Positions 10,912 through 23,300 of a stretch of 64,000 bases of DNA are shown in pieces. The stretch is taken from positions 33,452,501 through 33,516,500 of the forward strand of contig NC_088340.1 in NCBI RefSeq assembly GCF_036884655.1. Reading direction: 5' to 3'. Each line of letters starts with the position of its first letter. Positions within the stretch are counted from its first letter, which is position 1. This stretch comes from Musa acuminata AAA Group. Its lineage: Eukaryota > Streptophyta > Magnoliopsida > Zingiberales > Musaceae. Position numbers and translations under genes: made by a program. Below the pieces are notes generated by a model. That model was not told the DNA's origin. It made no database searches and saw only the letters and a program-made list of their open reading frames with translations.

Positions 10912-13900
10912 GAGGTGGGGCGGGCGCTGCCGGGGCCGGCCAGAGCGAGGCCAGGCACCGATCGGGGGGAAGTCCGTGAGTGTCTCTGTTCTTGAGATGT
11001 TCAATTGCCTCGTGTTTCGATATAGCCATCTTGAATTCTTGCGTTCTACTGTCAAGTAATCATGAAATGCTTCCTTTTGCTCTGTTCTGTTCGTCGCTTC
11101 TTGTTTTGCCATCTTTGTGTTCAATGATTTGCTCAAGAAGGAAGTGTAGAATTGAAGTCGGCAGTGACTATTTCCCTTGGTTCCGATTAGTATATTCTGA
11201 TGCTTTTGCTGCTATAGGATTGGAATTGGAGATAAACTACCATTTTAAGAATCAAGATTGACCCTAACAATGAATGCTTGCTGTTTCCGTCTTTGCTTAG
11301 CTTAGTTCATGGCTCTCCAGTTCATGTTTTCTTGGATTTATGCAATCATTCAGAAAAGAGATTTGAATCAAAATTTCTGAAGGAAGAATTCTTGGCTACG
11401 TTCCTATCATATGCTCCATAATCAGCTTCATCTGCTGTGTTAAATCTGCTCTTCTATTGTTGCAGAGTCATTTATCATTTTGATGTAGGTCTTCATCTGT
11501 TCTCTAGTTTCCTTGCATCATTGGATAGTCTCTTCTTCCCCTTGAACTGCTGATGCTCACCATGTCTTTGAGTTAGAAGCATGTTTCTGAAGGCTAATTT
11601 ATGTTGCTTAGGTAAATCTGAATTTAATTCTATAGTCTAATCAATTAAGGAGGTTCTAAAAAGAATCGACTATGGTGGCACTTACAATGCATTTAAGTAA
11701 AATTAGTTTGAATTATACTATTTTCAGTTGTAGAATAATTGGATAGAGACTATATTAGCAGGAATGCTTTGGGACTAATCACATATGCTAGAATATAAAG
11801 AATGAAGAAAGTTCATCATCAAACATATAGTAGTTTGGCCATAAAGTCCTGTTCACAGGGAATCTAGCAATATTTGCTGCCTAGGCAGGAAGGCAGTGTC
11901 ATCACTACAAACTATACCCTTTTTCGGCCACATCGACAGACACATGATGGAAAAACCTATAATTGCCAATATTAGATTTTGTGATACCATGTAACAAGGT
12001 TACATAATGTTCAGGTTTTTGTTGTGTTATTTTGGTCTATCGTAGATGGTGCTTTGTTTTTCAGGACATCTAATGCATGCTCCTAATTGAACCTTGATTT
12101 AAGGGGAAGTCGAAGGAAGAACGGCCGAGTGTAAGAAGCAACAAATCTAAACAAGGATGATGAAGGTTTAGATGAGTAGGCAAAATTCCATGTTATTTTG
12201 TAAGAAGTTTGACTAATTAATGGTAAAGAAACTAATTTTTGATTCGGAACAATGGCGAGTCAGGATGTATGAGTGTGTCATTGTGAGGTTAGCTGCCATC
12301 AACATGTCTTGTTACTGCATCATACTAGCTTCACTGCTGTCACCTGCTTCTCTAATTTCATGTATTCTGAATCTACATGGACCGATTAGATTTCCTAATT
12401 AGTCTTTCATCCTGACTTAGTGTCTGTGCAAACAAAAGGAGCTCTTGCAGAAGCAGTGACTTCAGACAAGCCGACAAGCCATTCAACAGTTTTTTTCCAG
12501 AGAGGAATTCATCCTGGAAGTTGCACACATTGAAACTTGGCTTGATACTCATTGTATTTTGCACCTTTTTGACCTTTCTCCACTCTCCTGCGGCTTATCA
12601 TAATGATCATTCGTTGCATGCTGGCTCTAGGTAAGTGCCTTTTCCTGATCTGCTTTTCATTGCTGGACTTTAATCATCACACATGTTCTGTGCTTGTTTT
12701 CCACAAACAGATGATCATATTCCATGACTTTTTACTGTTTCTGCTGGGAATCTTAGCTTATGCTCGTCAGAAATGCCATTGCAGGACCAGGTTTAAGGAT
12801 GTTGGATGGTTATGGGACAAATCCAAACCTGATCCGCGGTATGTGTCGCATTCGAATGTTGATTGGGCTCAAATCATGATGTGTGTGGCACAGATGGATG
12901 CCAGTAAAGGAAATCTGAAAATTGGCTTACTGAATTTTAACATTTCTGAGATCAACCAGTGGCGCCAACTCTTACCGAACGCAGGGATTTCTGTCATCCA
13001 ACTTGATTATGCAGAGAGTAAGATTACTTGGGAGGTCCTTTATCCTGAATGGATCGATGAGGAAGAAGAATCCGAAGTCCCCTCTTGTCCAAACCTACCT
13101 GAACCCAAGTTCTCTAAAGGCCTCCATTTGGATCTCATTGCAGTCAAGCTTCCTTGCAGTGGCTCAGGGAGCTGGTCAAGAGATGTTGCTCGATTGCATT
13201 TGCAGCTTGCAGCTGCGAAAGTCGCTGCAGGGTCTCCGGCAGGCCGCCACCCTGTTCATGTACTTTTCGTGACCGACCGTTTCCCTATCCCGAACCTTTT
13301 TACGTGCAAGAACCTCGTCATGAGGAGAGGAAATAATTGGTTGTACAAACCAGACTTGCATCTGTTGAAGGAGAAGCTACAGCTTCCTATCGGATCATGT
13401 CAGCTCGCACTCCCCCTCGAGGCAAAAGGTCAGTATGATTCTCATTTCTTTTCTTTAATTTGCCTTTTTATTTGTCAGGTTTTTCTCAGATTAAAAGTTT
13501 AGGACTTGGCAGTTGAAAGGCTCATCAATTTCTCACTTGTACTTCCAATTAGCATCATTGAATCTGTAGAACCTAAACATGTTCACCTTCGACTCATTGT
13601 GATAACAGAGCGGCCGCAATCTGATACTCCTCACCGAGAAGCATATGCCACCATACTCCACTCTGCCAATGTTTATGTCTGTGGTGCCATTGCAGCAGCC
13701 CAAAGCATTCGGTTAGCAGGATCAAAGAGAGACCTAGTGATCCTCGTTGATGAAACAGTCAGTGATCACCACCGAGGCGGTCTCGAAGCTGCAGGATGGA
13801 AGATCAAAACTATCACAAGGATCCGAAATCCCAAGGCCGAGCGTGACGCTTACAACGAGTGGAACTACAGCAAATTCAGGCTTTGGCAGCTCACGGAGTA

Positions 13901-14615
13901 TGACAAGATCATATTCATCGACGCAGACCTTCTCATCCTACGAAACATTGATTTCTTGTTCACTACGCCTGAGATCACCGCCACAGGAAACAACGTGACG
14001 TTCTTCAACTCGGGCGTGATGGTTGTCGAGCCTTCCAACTGCACGTTTCAGCTGTTAATGGATCATATCAACGAGATAGAATCCTACAATGGTGGAGACC
14101 AAGGTTACTTGAATGAAATCTTTACATGGTGGCACCGTATACCGAGGCACATGAACTTCCTGAAGCACTTCTGGTTCGGCGATGAGGAGGAGATCAAAGC
14201 GAAGAAGATTCGTTTGTTTGGCGCTGATCCTCCGCTTCTCTATGTTCTTCACTACCTGGGCCTGAAGCCATGGCTGTGTTTCCGGGACTATGACTGCAAC
14301 TGGAATGTGGACATAATGCAGGAGTTCGCGAGTGATGTCGCGCATGCAACTTGGTGGAAAGTGCACGATACGATGCCGCAACACTTGCAGAGCTTCTGTC
14401 TTCTAAGATCAAAGCAGAAAGCTGGACTGGAGTGGGATCGGAGGCAGGCGGAGAAGGCAAATTATTCTGATGGCCATTGGAGACGAAACATTACCGATCC
14501 TCGTCTAAAGATATGTTTCGAAGACTTCTGCTACTGGGAGAGCATGCTATGGCACTGGGGCGATCCCAACTGGTTTGATAATGACACCACATCTAATCCC
14601 ACACCAAAATCATAA
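10908..14615 (+). CDS. GUX: Xylan alpha-glucuronosyltransferase, GUX type (glycosyltransferase family 8)
   Basis: Four exons join in frame: 10908-10975, 12439-12630, 12785-13428 and 13609-14615, giving 636 aa, close to Arabidopsis GUX1. The first exon is a small GC-rich start exon and the second encodes a single membrane anchor (about residues 54-71, LKLGLILIVFCTFLTFL), as expected for a type II Golgi protein. A luminal stem with the family-typical YPEWIDEE and LPIGSCQLALPL precedes the GT8 domain from about residue 312. The metal-binding DxD is Asp406-Ala-Asp408 in IIFIDADLLIL, followed by FFNSGVMVVEPSNCTF, GGDQGYLNE and the C-terminal HYLGLKPW and HATWWKVHD blocks. These enzymes add glucuronic acid from UDP-GlcA to the xylan backbone in secondary or primary walls. 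Which GUX paralogue it is cannot be fixed here. Frames running into the introns at 12603 and 13506 are intron readthrough, not alternative starts. Confidence 0.93.
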
Positions 14616-15423
14616 TCTTCCATTGTTCTTGCTTTGCCAATCTCGCTGAATTCTTTTCTCCGATGGACATAAAAGTTCTTAGAACTAGGCTGTTTAAGAG
14701 CTTCACAGGATAGATGATGCTCTGCAAATAATATATACGTATATATAGAGAGGTGAACATCTTCTTTTTGTTTACCTTGATATCATGCTTTGTCATGTTC
14801 TGTGGAGTATTAAGCTCCGTTTTCTGCTGTGGGTAATCTTGTATTGGTTTCACGAACTGTTTTGTTCTTCATGTCATTCCTATCTTTGAGTGAATTGAGC
14901 AGCGAAGACATGCAACAGAGTTGTAGCTGGGGAGAAGATGACAACACCTTACCTCTCATGGGCATGTGATTTCGAAATCCATGTTCTATCTGCCCCAAAA
15001 TTGGCCTCAGAACATGCAAAAGCCTGAACACATCCCAACATGGAATAATGGACGGGGAATTCCAGTTCAGGGAAGGAAGAAACAGAGTGCTCTTTCCACT
15101 ACTGTGCTACCACTTCAAGACAGAGAGTCTAAACTTGGATGCACTGCCACCCGAACATACAAAGTGCATTATTTCAGCTGACAGATGGTGAGCAGCTTCC
15201 AAATCAAGACAGAAAAAGACTTAGATTTTGGGAATTCCATGCTCAAGTCAAGGAAGGGATGGTGACACATGGTGGTGGAGCTGCAATGACACCTGCTTCT
15301 TAACCCCCCTGTTACATGCGAATGACTGTGACACATATCCGATTCCCCTAACACCCTTTCTTTATGTAACAATGCAGCTCCTTCCTCTTCTTGACCGTAT
15401 CCAAGTTCTTTGCTCCTCCTTTC
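14616..15423. other. Intergenic: GUX 3' UTR and peroxidase promoter
   Basis: The first 250 bases look like a 3' UTR, with a short ATATATACGTATATATAG run near 14730. The rest is the upstream region of the peroxidase gene. I see no additional gene and no clear TATA box close to the peroxidase ATG. Confidence 0.5.
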
Positions 15424-16684
15424 ATGGCTATCTTAACACCACCATGTGTCCTCATGTTGTTCGTTCCATCGGTCATGGTTCTCATCTCCTCGCTCCGAGG
15501 GTTTTCTGTGGGTGAACTCGAGGTCGGATTCTACTCCACCTCTTGCCCAAATGCCGAGGAAATTGTTCGCTGGGTAGTCGCCGAAGCTGCAAATTCTGAC
15601 TCTGCCATTCCTGCAGCCTTGCTGAGGCTCCATTACCATGATTGCATTGTTCGAGTACTCCGCTCTTCCACCTTCGTCCTTTTTACTGCTTGTGATTGCT
15701 CGAGCATGAGCGTTTCTTTGTTTCCATCTGTTTGTGTTCGAGGGATGCGATGGATCGATACTGATAAGAGACCCAGATGACGCCAGCCTAGAGAAGAAAT
15801 CGTCAAACCACGCCGGGGTGCGCGGCTTCGACGTGATCGACCGAGCGAAAGCCAGGTTGGAAGCCGAGTGCGAAGGCGTCGTCTCCTGCGCGGACATCGT
15901 CGCTCTCGCAGCCCGCGACGCCGTCTTTCTGGTACAGACTGCAAGCCGAATGAATCATTGGGTGACGTTTCGCCTTGCGTCGAGGTTTCATGGGAAATCT
16001 TGCTGTGCATGAAGCAGAGCCGAGGGCCGTACTACGATGTCCCGACGGGGCGAAGGGACGGCAGAGTCTCCAACGTCTCCGACGCCTCCCACATGCCGGA
16101 CATTCGCGAGTCCGTCGCAGTCCTCAAAGCAAAGTTCGCTAAGAAAGGCCTCTCGGAGAAGGATCTGGTCCTCCTCAGTGGTAATCGATCGACTCCTTCC
16201 TCTCCCATGCATGCGGCACGATCGATCCGCTACCTCGTTCCATCTAATCTGCAATGGCGTTCTTCCAGCGGCGCACACGATCGGAACGACGGCGTGCTTC
16301 TTCCTGGAGGACAGGCTGTACAACTTCTTTTTAGGCGGCGGCTCCGACCCCTCGATCAACCCCCATTTTCTGCCGGAGCTGAAGCTGCGCTGCCCGGCGG
16401 GCGGGGACATCAACGTCCGTTTGCCGCTCGACCCCGGAAGCGAGACGGTGTTCGACATGCACATACTCCGGAACATCCGCTCCGGCCTCGGGGTGATCGA
16501 ATCGGACGCCAAGCTCTACGCCGATGCGTCGACGAGGGCCATCATCGACTCCTACTTGGGCTCCCTAAGTCCAGTGCCGTCCTTCGACAGGGACTTCGCG
16601 GAGTCCATGGTGAGGATGGGAATGCTTGACGTGCACACAGGCTCGCACGGCGAGATCAGGCGCGTCTGCTCCAGATTCAACTGA
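15424..16684 (+). CDS. PER43: Class III (secretory) peroxidase, peroxidase-43 type
   Basis: Four exons (15424-15654, 15743-15931, 16018-16180, 16269-16684) give 332 aa. The first 26-30 residues are a hydrophobic signal peptide, so the enzyme is secreted to the wall or vacuole, where it uses H2O2 to oxidise phenolics. Distal haem residues are Arg68 and His72 in RLHYHDC; the proximal His197 lies in SAAHTIGTTACFF. SCADIVALAARD and the cysteine pattern of the family are present. The YDVPTGRRDGRVSNVSDAS and SAAHTIGTTACFF stretches match peroxidase 43 rather than the commoner GAHTIG peroxidases. Two positions in the distal motif differ from the usual HFHDCFV (Tyr71 and Ile75 for Phe). Four exons with three introns is the classic plant peroxidase layout. 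Codons are strongly GC-rich in the later exons. The start is the first ATG that gives a signal peptide. Confidence 0.9.
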
Positions 16685-16728
16685 GCTCTCCGTCCTTTTT
16701 TGTTTTGCAATGCTCTGTGAAAAGGGAC

Positions 16729-16756
16729 GTGTGCGGTGTGCGGTGTGCGGTGTGCG
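16729..16756. repeat. Four perfect GTGTGCG units
   Basis: A 7-bp unit is repeated four times head to tail about 45 bp after the peroxidase stop codon, so probably in its 3' UTR. Confidence 0.9.
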
Positions 16757-17340
16757 TATAATGGCATTATAGAAAATAGGCCAACATATCAATAATATAC
16801 GTTTAATGAGTTTGACGAGAGCTGAGCGAGAGAAATTATGACACCCAATTTAATTTCTTTTTTTGGGTTAGAAATCGAAGTAGATTGAATTAATTTATAA
16901 GGTCACATATCTACTTTAACTCAAATGTTTGGATACATCAATCGAATAAATCGACGAGGGCTCATATTATTGCATGAGACGTCTCCACCGAAGTCATTTC
17001 ACCTTGACGGTGCTCCTGTGTCTCGATCCAGCGACCAAACACGCCACCTGGGGGAGGAATGGGATTGCGTCACACGTTCTTTGCGATGGCCCCGCTTCAT
17101 ATACCCAATAGGAAGACGTCGTTTCCTGGTTGGTGGTGTAGGCCCGCCTGAGGATTTCTTGGCCGACGAGCCGCGTCATTTGCAACCTTGTCGTAACGGT
17201 TTGGGGTGAAAGCTGCGACCCGCGACCGAGCAACGGCGCGTCTTATCCGAAAGGGGCGAAGGAAGGAGAGGCGAGAAAGAACCGATGGTGGGGAAGAGAC
17301 TCCAAGAACCCCCCAGTCCGTCGCGGTCCCGTTCCGACCC
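16757..17340 (+). promoter_or_regulatory. Peroxidase 3' flank and NdhO promoter/leader
   Basis: The sequence changes from AT-rich (to about 16920) to GC-rich near the NdhO start. A CCAAT-type element (ATACCCAATAGG) lies near 17100. No TATA box is evident. The frames open here are not protein-like. Transcription probably starts within the last 150 bases before 17341. Confidence 0.45.
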
Positions 17341-20300
17341 ATGGCTTCTCTTCTCTCGTCTTCTGCCACTCTCCACCACAACTCCCTCTCCCTTACCTCC
17401 CCCTCCGCCGCCGTGGCGAGGGCTGGGCCGCATCGGCTGCCGCGGATTAGGGCCGTCAGCTCTGCCGAGCCCCAGAAGGAGACGCCCGCCAAGAGCTCCA
17501 CTGAAGCGACCAAGACGCCCGTCCCCACGCGCTCACCTACTTCCTTGCCCAAGAAGCCCGTCTATTCGAGTATTCTCCTCTTCCGTCCTCTATCTCGTCA
17601 AGCCGATTCTTGGATTTTAAGATAAACCCTAATTTTCGAGATGAAAAATAGTTCTTAGCATGGATCATGTCTCTTCTCCGCATACGTGAACAATGTTATG
17701 CTGCAGACGATTTTCTTCGATAAAAAGATGTGATTTTGAGGATCGGAAGATAGTTGGTTGAACTGTCAGCTGAAGTCTGAAGATTAAATTGGTTTGATTA
17801 AAATTGATAACTGGCTTTGTTCTGGAGAATTTATATCCTTGATTATATTGAAAGAATCTGTTTTTCTAGTCCACATTCGTTTTTGTCATGATAAGCCAAC
17901 ATGTTGAAATATTCTACTGAAATTAAGCTTGTTTAAGTGTAGAAAATAATATCAGTTGAAAATTCTTACAAAAAATATCTCGATGGATGATTGGTCATGG
18001 AAAGAAGTTATGATTCTATATGAAAGCAACTATGTTTCCTCTTCAATTGCTGTGGGAGGGATGAAGTAGACTTTGCTCATTGTTCTTTTCTTGCAGTGAA
18101 AAAAGGGCAGATTGTGCGAGTGGACAAAGAGAAATACCTAAATAGCATCAATGTGAGCCTGTTCTGACATGCACTCTTCCTATCTGTGCCATTATTATGT
18201 TCTTTTTCTCCATTGTTATTTTGTTTATGAATGAGCTTCTAAGAACAAATTCAAGTTTCCTGATTCTCCAGTTATCCTAAAAGAATATATTTTCTTTGCT
18301 CTCTAAGCCTCTCCTTGCAATGTGTCATACATCAGCATTGTTGCATCGGCATTAGCTTTCCAAACTCTATTTAGTTACAAAGTGGAATTCAATTTTAAAA
18401 GCTATGGTTTGTGCATGTTGATGGTAGATAGATAGTTGATGTGCAAAGATTGAGATAATGAGAAAGAGGTTTTAGGTCATGCATGCTGGATTGACATAAG
18501 TTGCATATTTTTCTTATATTATGCAGCATATAAGTAAGGGTTTGGTGGTGGTGAGCGTTGACTACAGATGAGCCACATTGTCTGTCACAGCACAAACAAG
18601 ATTTACAAAGCCTAAAGAGAAAAAGCGTAGAGAGGACAAAGCACTAGGGGAACAGAGAGCACAATGGGAAGGGGGAGGAGGATTTGTACAAATTGGAGGG
18701 TCGATAGATTTTGACTATAGAATTAAGTCATGGAATAGGCTGGAATTTGAAAAGCCAAGCCCTATCTTAAAAGGAATAATCGAGACATGTTATTCAACTT
18801 ATGAAGAGTGTCATTTGTTCCCTTTAGTTGTTTGTCTAATTTTGTTAGGATTGAGAGCTAGATTTGCTTCTGCTGTTTAATTTTGAACAGAAGTTGATTC
18901 AAATTTTGTCAGATTATTTTCACAGAGTGGTTAAAAAGAACATTTAGCTGCTGACTTGCTTATATCTTTATTGAAGTTTGTGTTCATTACATTACGTTCT
19001 GAGTGCTTATACTATCATAACAAAGTTGTCATATGGATAACCAGTTATACTTTACATTTCAGTATCTGTCTGTTGGCCACCCTCCTTATTACAAGGGATT
19101 GGATTACATATATGAAGACCGTGGTGAGGTGCTCCCCACTTTGTTACACCTTTTTAGTTGATATTGGCACATTCAACTTGTTTTTGTCTTTCTCATGTTT
19201 TATTTCCACTTGCGTAATCAATCCAGTAGTTGTGCTTTTTTGTGCTCATATTGTATTCTATCTCTTTGCTGTTTACTTTGTACTTTTAGGTCTTGGAACT
19301 CCGAATTTTCGAGACTGGGGAACATGCTCTTGTAAGTAATTCTCATTCTGATCCCTGCTTCTTCTTCTTTATTTACTACTCCAAAGATATCCTTCTTCCT
19401 TAATGATTTTATGCTGATGGGCTTGCAAAGGCTCCTCTGGAGGCTTTTTGTAATATTACTTTGTTCATTTCAATTTATTTTGGATTAACCTTCATAACAA
19501 GTCTGGCCAGCTTCCAGTTTTTCTACTGTTAGTCTATGTTGAATAACAGTCAAATTCTTGTGCTATATAGCTACTATAACCTGCCTCTTTCCATATGTTG
19601 CTGTTTTATGCTATCCCGAAACTTGTTTCCCTCTAAGTTTATTTGGAGCTTTCTTAAGTACGAAAGAAGTGCACATAGCCAACTATTGATGAGCCTAGAG
19701 TGGTGGAGATCTAGTTGCTAATACTATTGATTGCTCTGTCAAAGTGTTTTTAAAAGCGTTACGTGCCAAGGTCTCGAAACGCCCGAGGCGCTAGGTGCTC
19801 GCCTAGGCATCCGCCCGAGCGAAGCAAGGCACTCCTGAATATTATAATTAAAATAATATGCAGCTAAATAGAAATATGCTAAATACGTTTATGGAGACTT
19901 ATGTTAGAATTAAACTGCTCCAAAAGTATCTTGTTAACTAGGAATGATTTGCTCCTCTAAGACATCATTAAGTAAAAGCTAAGGGAGTTTCATGTATAAA
20001 TCGAAGTGCATATTGTCCATGGTGTTGTAGATACAACAAATATATTTAAATTGCTCCAAATGAGTTGCTGCTCATCCATTCACAATTTAATTAACTAGAA
20101 GGTGAGGGAATGGACGAAGCAGTTTAATTAACAGGAAGGTGAGGGAAGCAGAGGGCGGTGAAAGAAACTGCAGTTACGAATGAACGAAGCTGCAGCGGAG
20201 GACGAAGGCAGCAGATGATGTTGTTGATGACGGCGGACAGAGCTGCAGTGTCAGATGGAGCGTGCAAAGGTGGTGAGCGAAGGCGATGAAAGAGGCTATC

Positions 20301-23300
20301 GTCGGCGGCAAACAGAGCTACTACAGTAGCAGACCAAGCTATAGTGGTGGGTGAGGTTTAGGGTTTAGATGAGCTGTAGTGGCGGACGAGCTGCAGCGAT
20401 GGACGAGTTGCAGTGACGGCAATCGAGTTGCAACGACGAACGAGATTGGATGAGGCTGCCGATGATGGCGGCCAGAGCGAACAAAGGCGACAAATGTAGG
20501 GTTTCATTTCCCCTTTGTTTTCTTTTACTGGGTCGGGCAAGGGAGGGGGTTGGACGGTGTTAGGGTAACTACGTTAGTTGGTTCGATGGAACCAACTTAT
20601 AAGTCTAATCGAACCAAAGTTTGAACCCAACCAAATTTGGCTCGGGCGCTTGCCCGAGGCGCTTGACCCCTGGGCTCAGGTGAGCGCCCGAGTAGTGCTT
20701 CATTGAAGCGTTGCGCCTAGAGTTTCTGCAAGGCGCTCGGGCCTCACCTTGCCGGAGTGCCCAAGTGCCTTTTGAAAACATTGCTATTTCAAAAAGTGTC
20801 TGGTACTACTTTGAGCTGCGTTCTTTTATCCGAGTCCTTTGGTTTATGTTGGCCAAATGAGTCTTAAACCTACTAGGAATTAAGTTCATGAATCCATGGA
20901 CTATACGTGTCCATAAAGGAAATACCTCGCATGATAGCTTCTCATATTCTGTGAAGTATATTTACAGCTTATCTTCACTTAAACGAAGTCCTAGAGAAAT
21001 CTATGGAATTTTATAGCAGTAGATAAGCAACTAAAGGCATTGTAGGAAATAGCAGTAAAAAATCTTGTTGAGTTTTTGTAAGTGTTGTTTAAGTTTCCAG
21101 TATTCTGCATTTGATTACTGTAACTGAACTAAACTGCTCAAAATCTGCTCCTTTTCCATTCTGTTTATGGCCTTTTACTATACCTTTCTCTGATATATAC
21201 CAAGGTTCGCCGTATCGTACCGTACCAGTGTTTTGACCCGGGCTCGATACCGGTATGGTACGGTGTACCGAGCGGTACACCCAGCTACAGTGTGCCACAG
21301 TGTGCTACAGTGTGCTACAGTGTCGGTACGGTATAGTGCGGTCCGCGTACCGTTGGTCTGTCGGACCGGTACGTACCGCCCGTACCGGGCGGTACAGTCC
21401 GGTACGGCAAACCTTGATATATACTACTTGAGTTGTAAATGAATACTTCAGTTGAAAGCCTGTTTAATGTTTTGCTTGAAAAATCACTTGTAGCTTATAG
21501 GGTTTGACATTTATATCATCATACTGTCACGTACTTAGCTGAGATTGCCTAAGGTATGCGGCACCCAAACAATATTCATCCACAAGGGTCATCTTAGACC
21601 TTAACTTCGTGCAATCCACAAAGGACTTGCACAAAGAAGAAAAATGTTAGAGAAACGGACATGTGGGTAATAAGATAACTAGGATCGCAAGAAACCCAAA
21701 GCAATTTGCTTTTACTCGACACAAAAAGCTCTCGGAAATGGGTTGAATGACCTCACACAAAGGGGGGAGGGTTTGAAGGCAGGTGCATGCCCAATGTTCA
21801 CATAGCACTTTCGTCGAACAGAATGCGGGCACACTAAAGATGTTGCGCTACATCTCAGACATATAACCAAGGCCCCATCAGGTCTAATGCTACCCAGGGG
21901 GTTCTAGGATGCTGAGAACATTTCGCACTGTAAGAAGATCAGCTAGAAACCAGCTTATGGCACCTAAGAACTGGTTTGTTTTGGCCATTTTCCTCTCCGT
22001 GTGACGCCGCATAGTTAGAAATATTCCGAGTTCTACAAAATAGAAAAAAATAAAACAAAAAAATCAACAACAAATCAAAATGAGGTTGATGGGTACTTTC
22101 TACCCTATACATGCTACCTACAAGAAAACACTTGAAAACACTAAAAAAACAATGGGAAACAAGAACTGAAAAGTGTTATGAGCATGCGTTAAAAATCTTG
22201 ACTTCATTGCTCCATGATGGTGCATCCAAGCTATATCAATGATTGATCATATATTCTTGAAGCTTTTTGACCCAATCCTGCCAAAAGTTATGGTTGGTTA
22301 TTGAGGTTCATGGAAAAAAAACTTGTCACCTTTCTTCTCTTTGTATTATATAACTCAATCAAGTGTTCTTGTCACAATCCAACCTGATGGGATAACTAGC
22401 CTGTCGAACATCTTGACCGCATTGCTTCATGATGGTACATCCAAGCTATATCAATGATTGATCACATATTCTTGAAGCTTTTTAATCCTGCCAAAAGTTG
22501 GAAAAATACTGATCACCTTTATTCTCTTTCGATTATATAACTCGGGCCAAATTGTTTGAGGTTCATGGAAAAAACACTTGTTATCTTTCTTCTCTTTGGA
22601 TTATATAACTCAAGCAAGTGTTCTTGTCACAACCCGACTTGATGGGATAACTGGCCTGTCGAACATCTTGATCGCATTATTTCATGATGGTACATCCAAG
22701 CTATATCAATGATTGATCATATATTCTTGAAGCTTTTTAATCCTGCCAAAAGTCGAAAAAATATTGGTCACCTTTATTCTCTTTGGATTGTATAACTCAA
22801 TTCAAAATGCTTAATTGACATCCTCGTTAAGGCCCAATATAACGATGTGATAATTGACTTGTCAACTTCGTTTAGCCCAAACTACTGGTCAAATACTTAA
22901 GCTGAAATTGATAATAGTATACTTAGTAGATCCTTATAAGTGAATCTTAGTTTTACCCACTTTCGATGTGAGACTAATCGAGGTTTTACAGTTAGCGGTT
23001 CAAATCAAATCGATAAGGATCGAACTGAATCAAACCATTTTTTCGGTTCAGTTAAAGTAAGGTAGTCCAAACTGGAACCAATTTGGATCTACCTAACGTA
23101 ACTGATTTAAAACCGGATAATCCGATTCGGTTAATCGGTTTATAATTTTAACTTAAAAAAAAATTTATTAAATGAATCGATTCAATTTAATCAAATCGAA
23201 CCAGAATCTTGGTCTAATTGGGTGACACGACAAGATTTGTGAAATTGAGCCCATGTCATTTGTAAAATTGGGCCTTTGAGTTGGTTTGATTAATCGGTTT

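Noticed and set aside
10594..11136. 180-codon minus-strand frame over the GUX leader
   Set aside because: It is low-complexity, overlaps the real start exon on the other strand and has no domain.
12603..13502. 299-codon frame as an independent GUX start
   Set aside because: Its first part is intron. The true membrane-anchor exon (12439-12630) is in another frame and joins at the acceptor before 12785 with correct phase.
15433..16512. Long minus-strand frames over the peroxidase
   Set aside because: They mirror GC-rich coding sequence on the plus strand, where catalytic motifs and splice sites are clear.
18578..18880. 100-codon frame in NdhO intron 2 as a nested gene
   Set aside because: No start context, domain or splice support; the sequence is ordinary intron.
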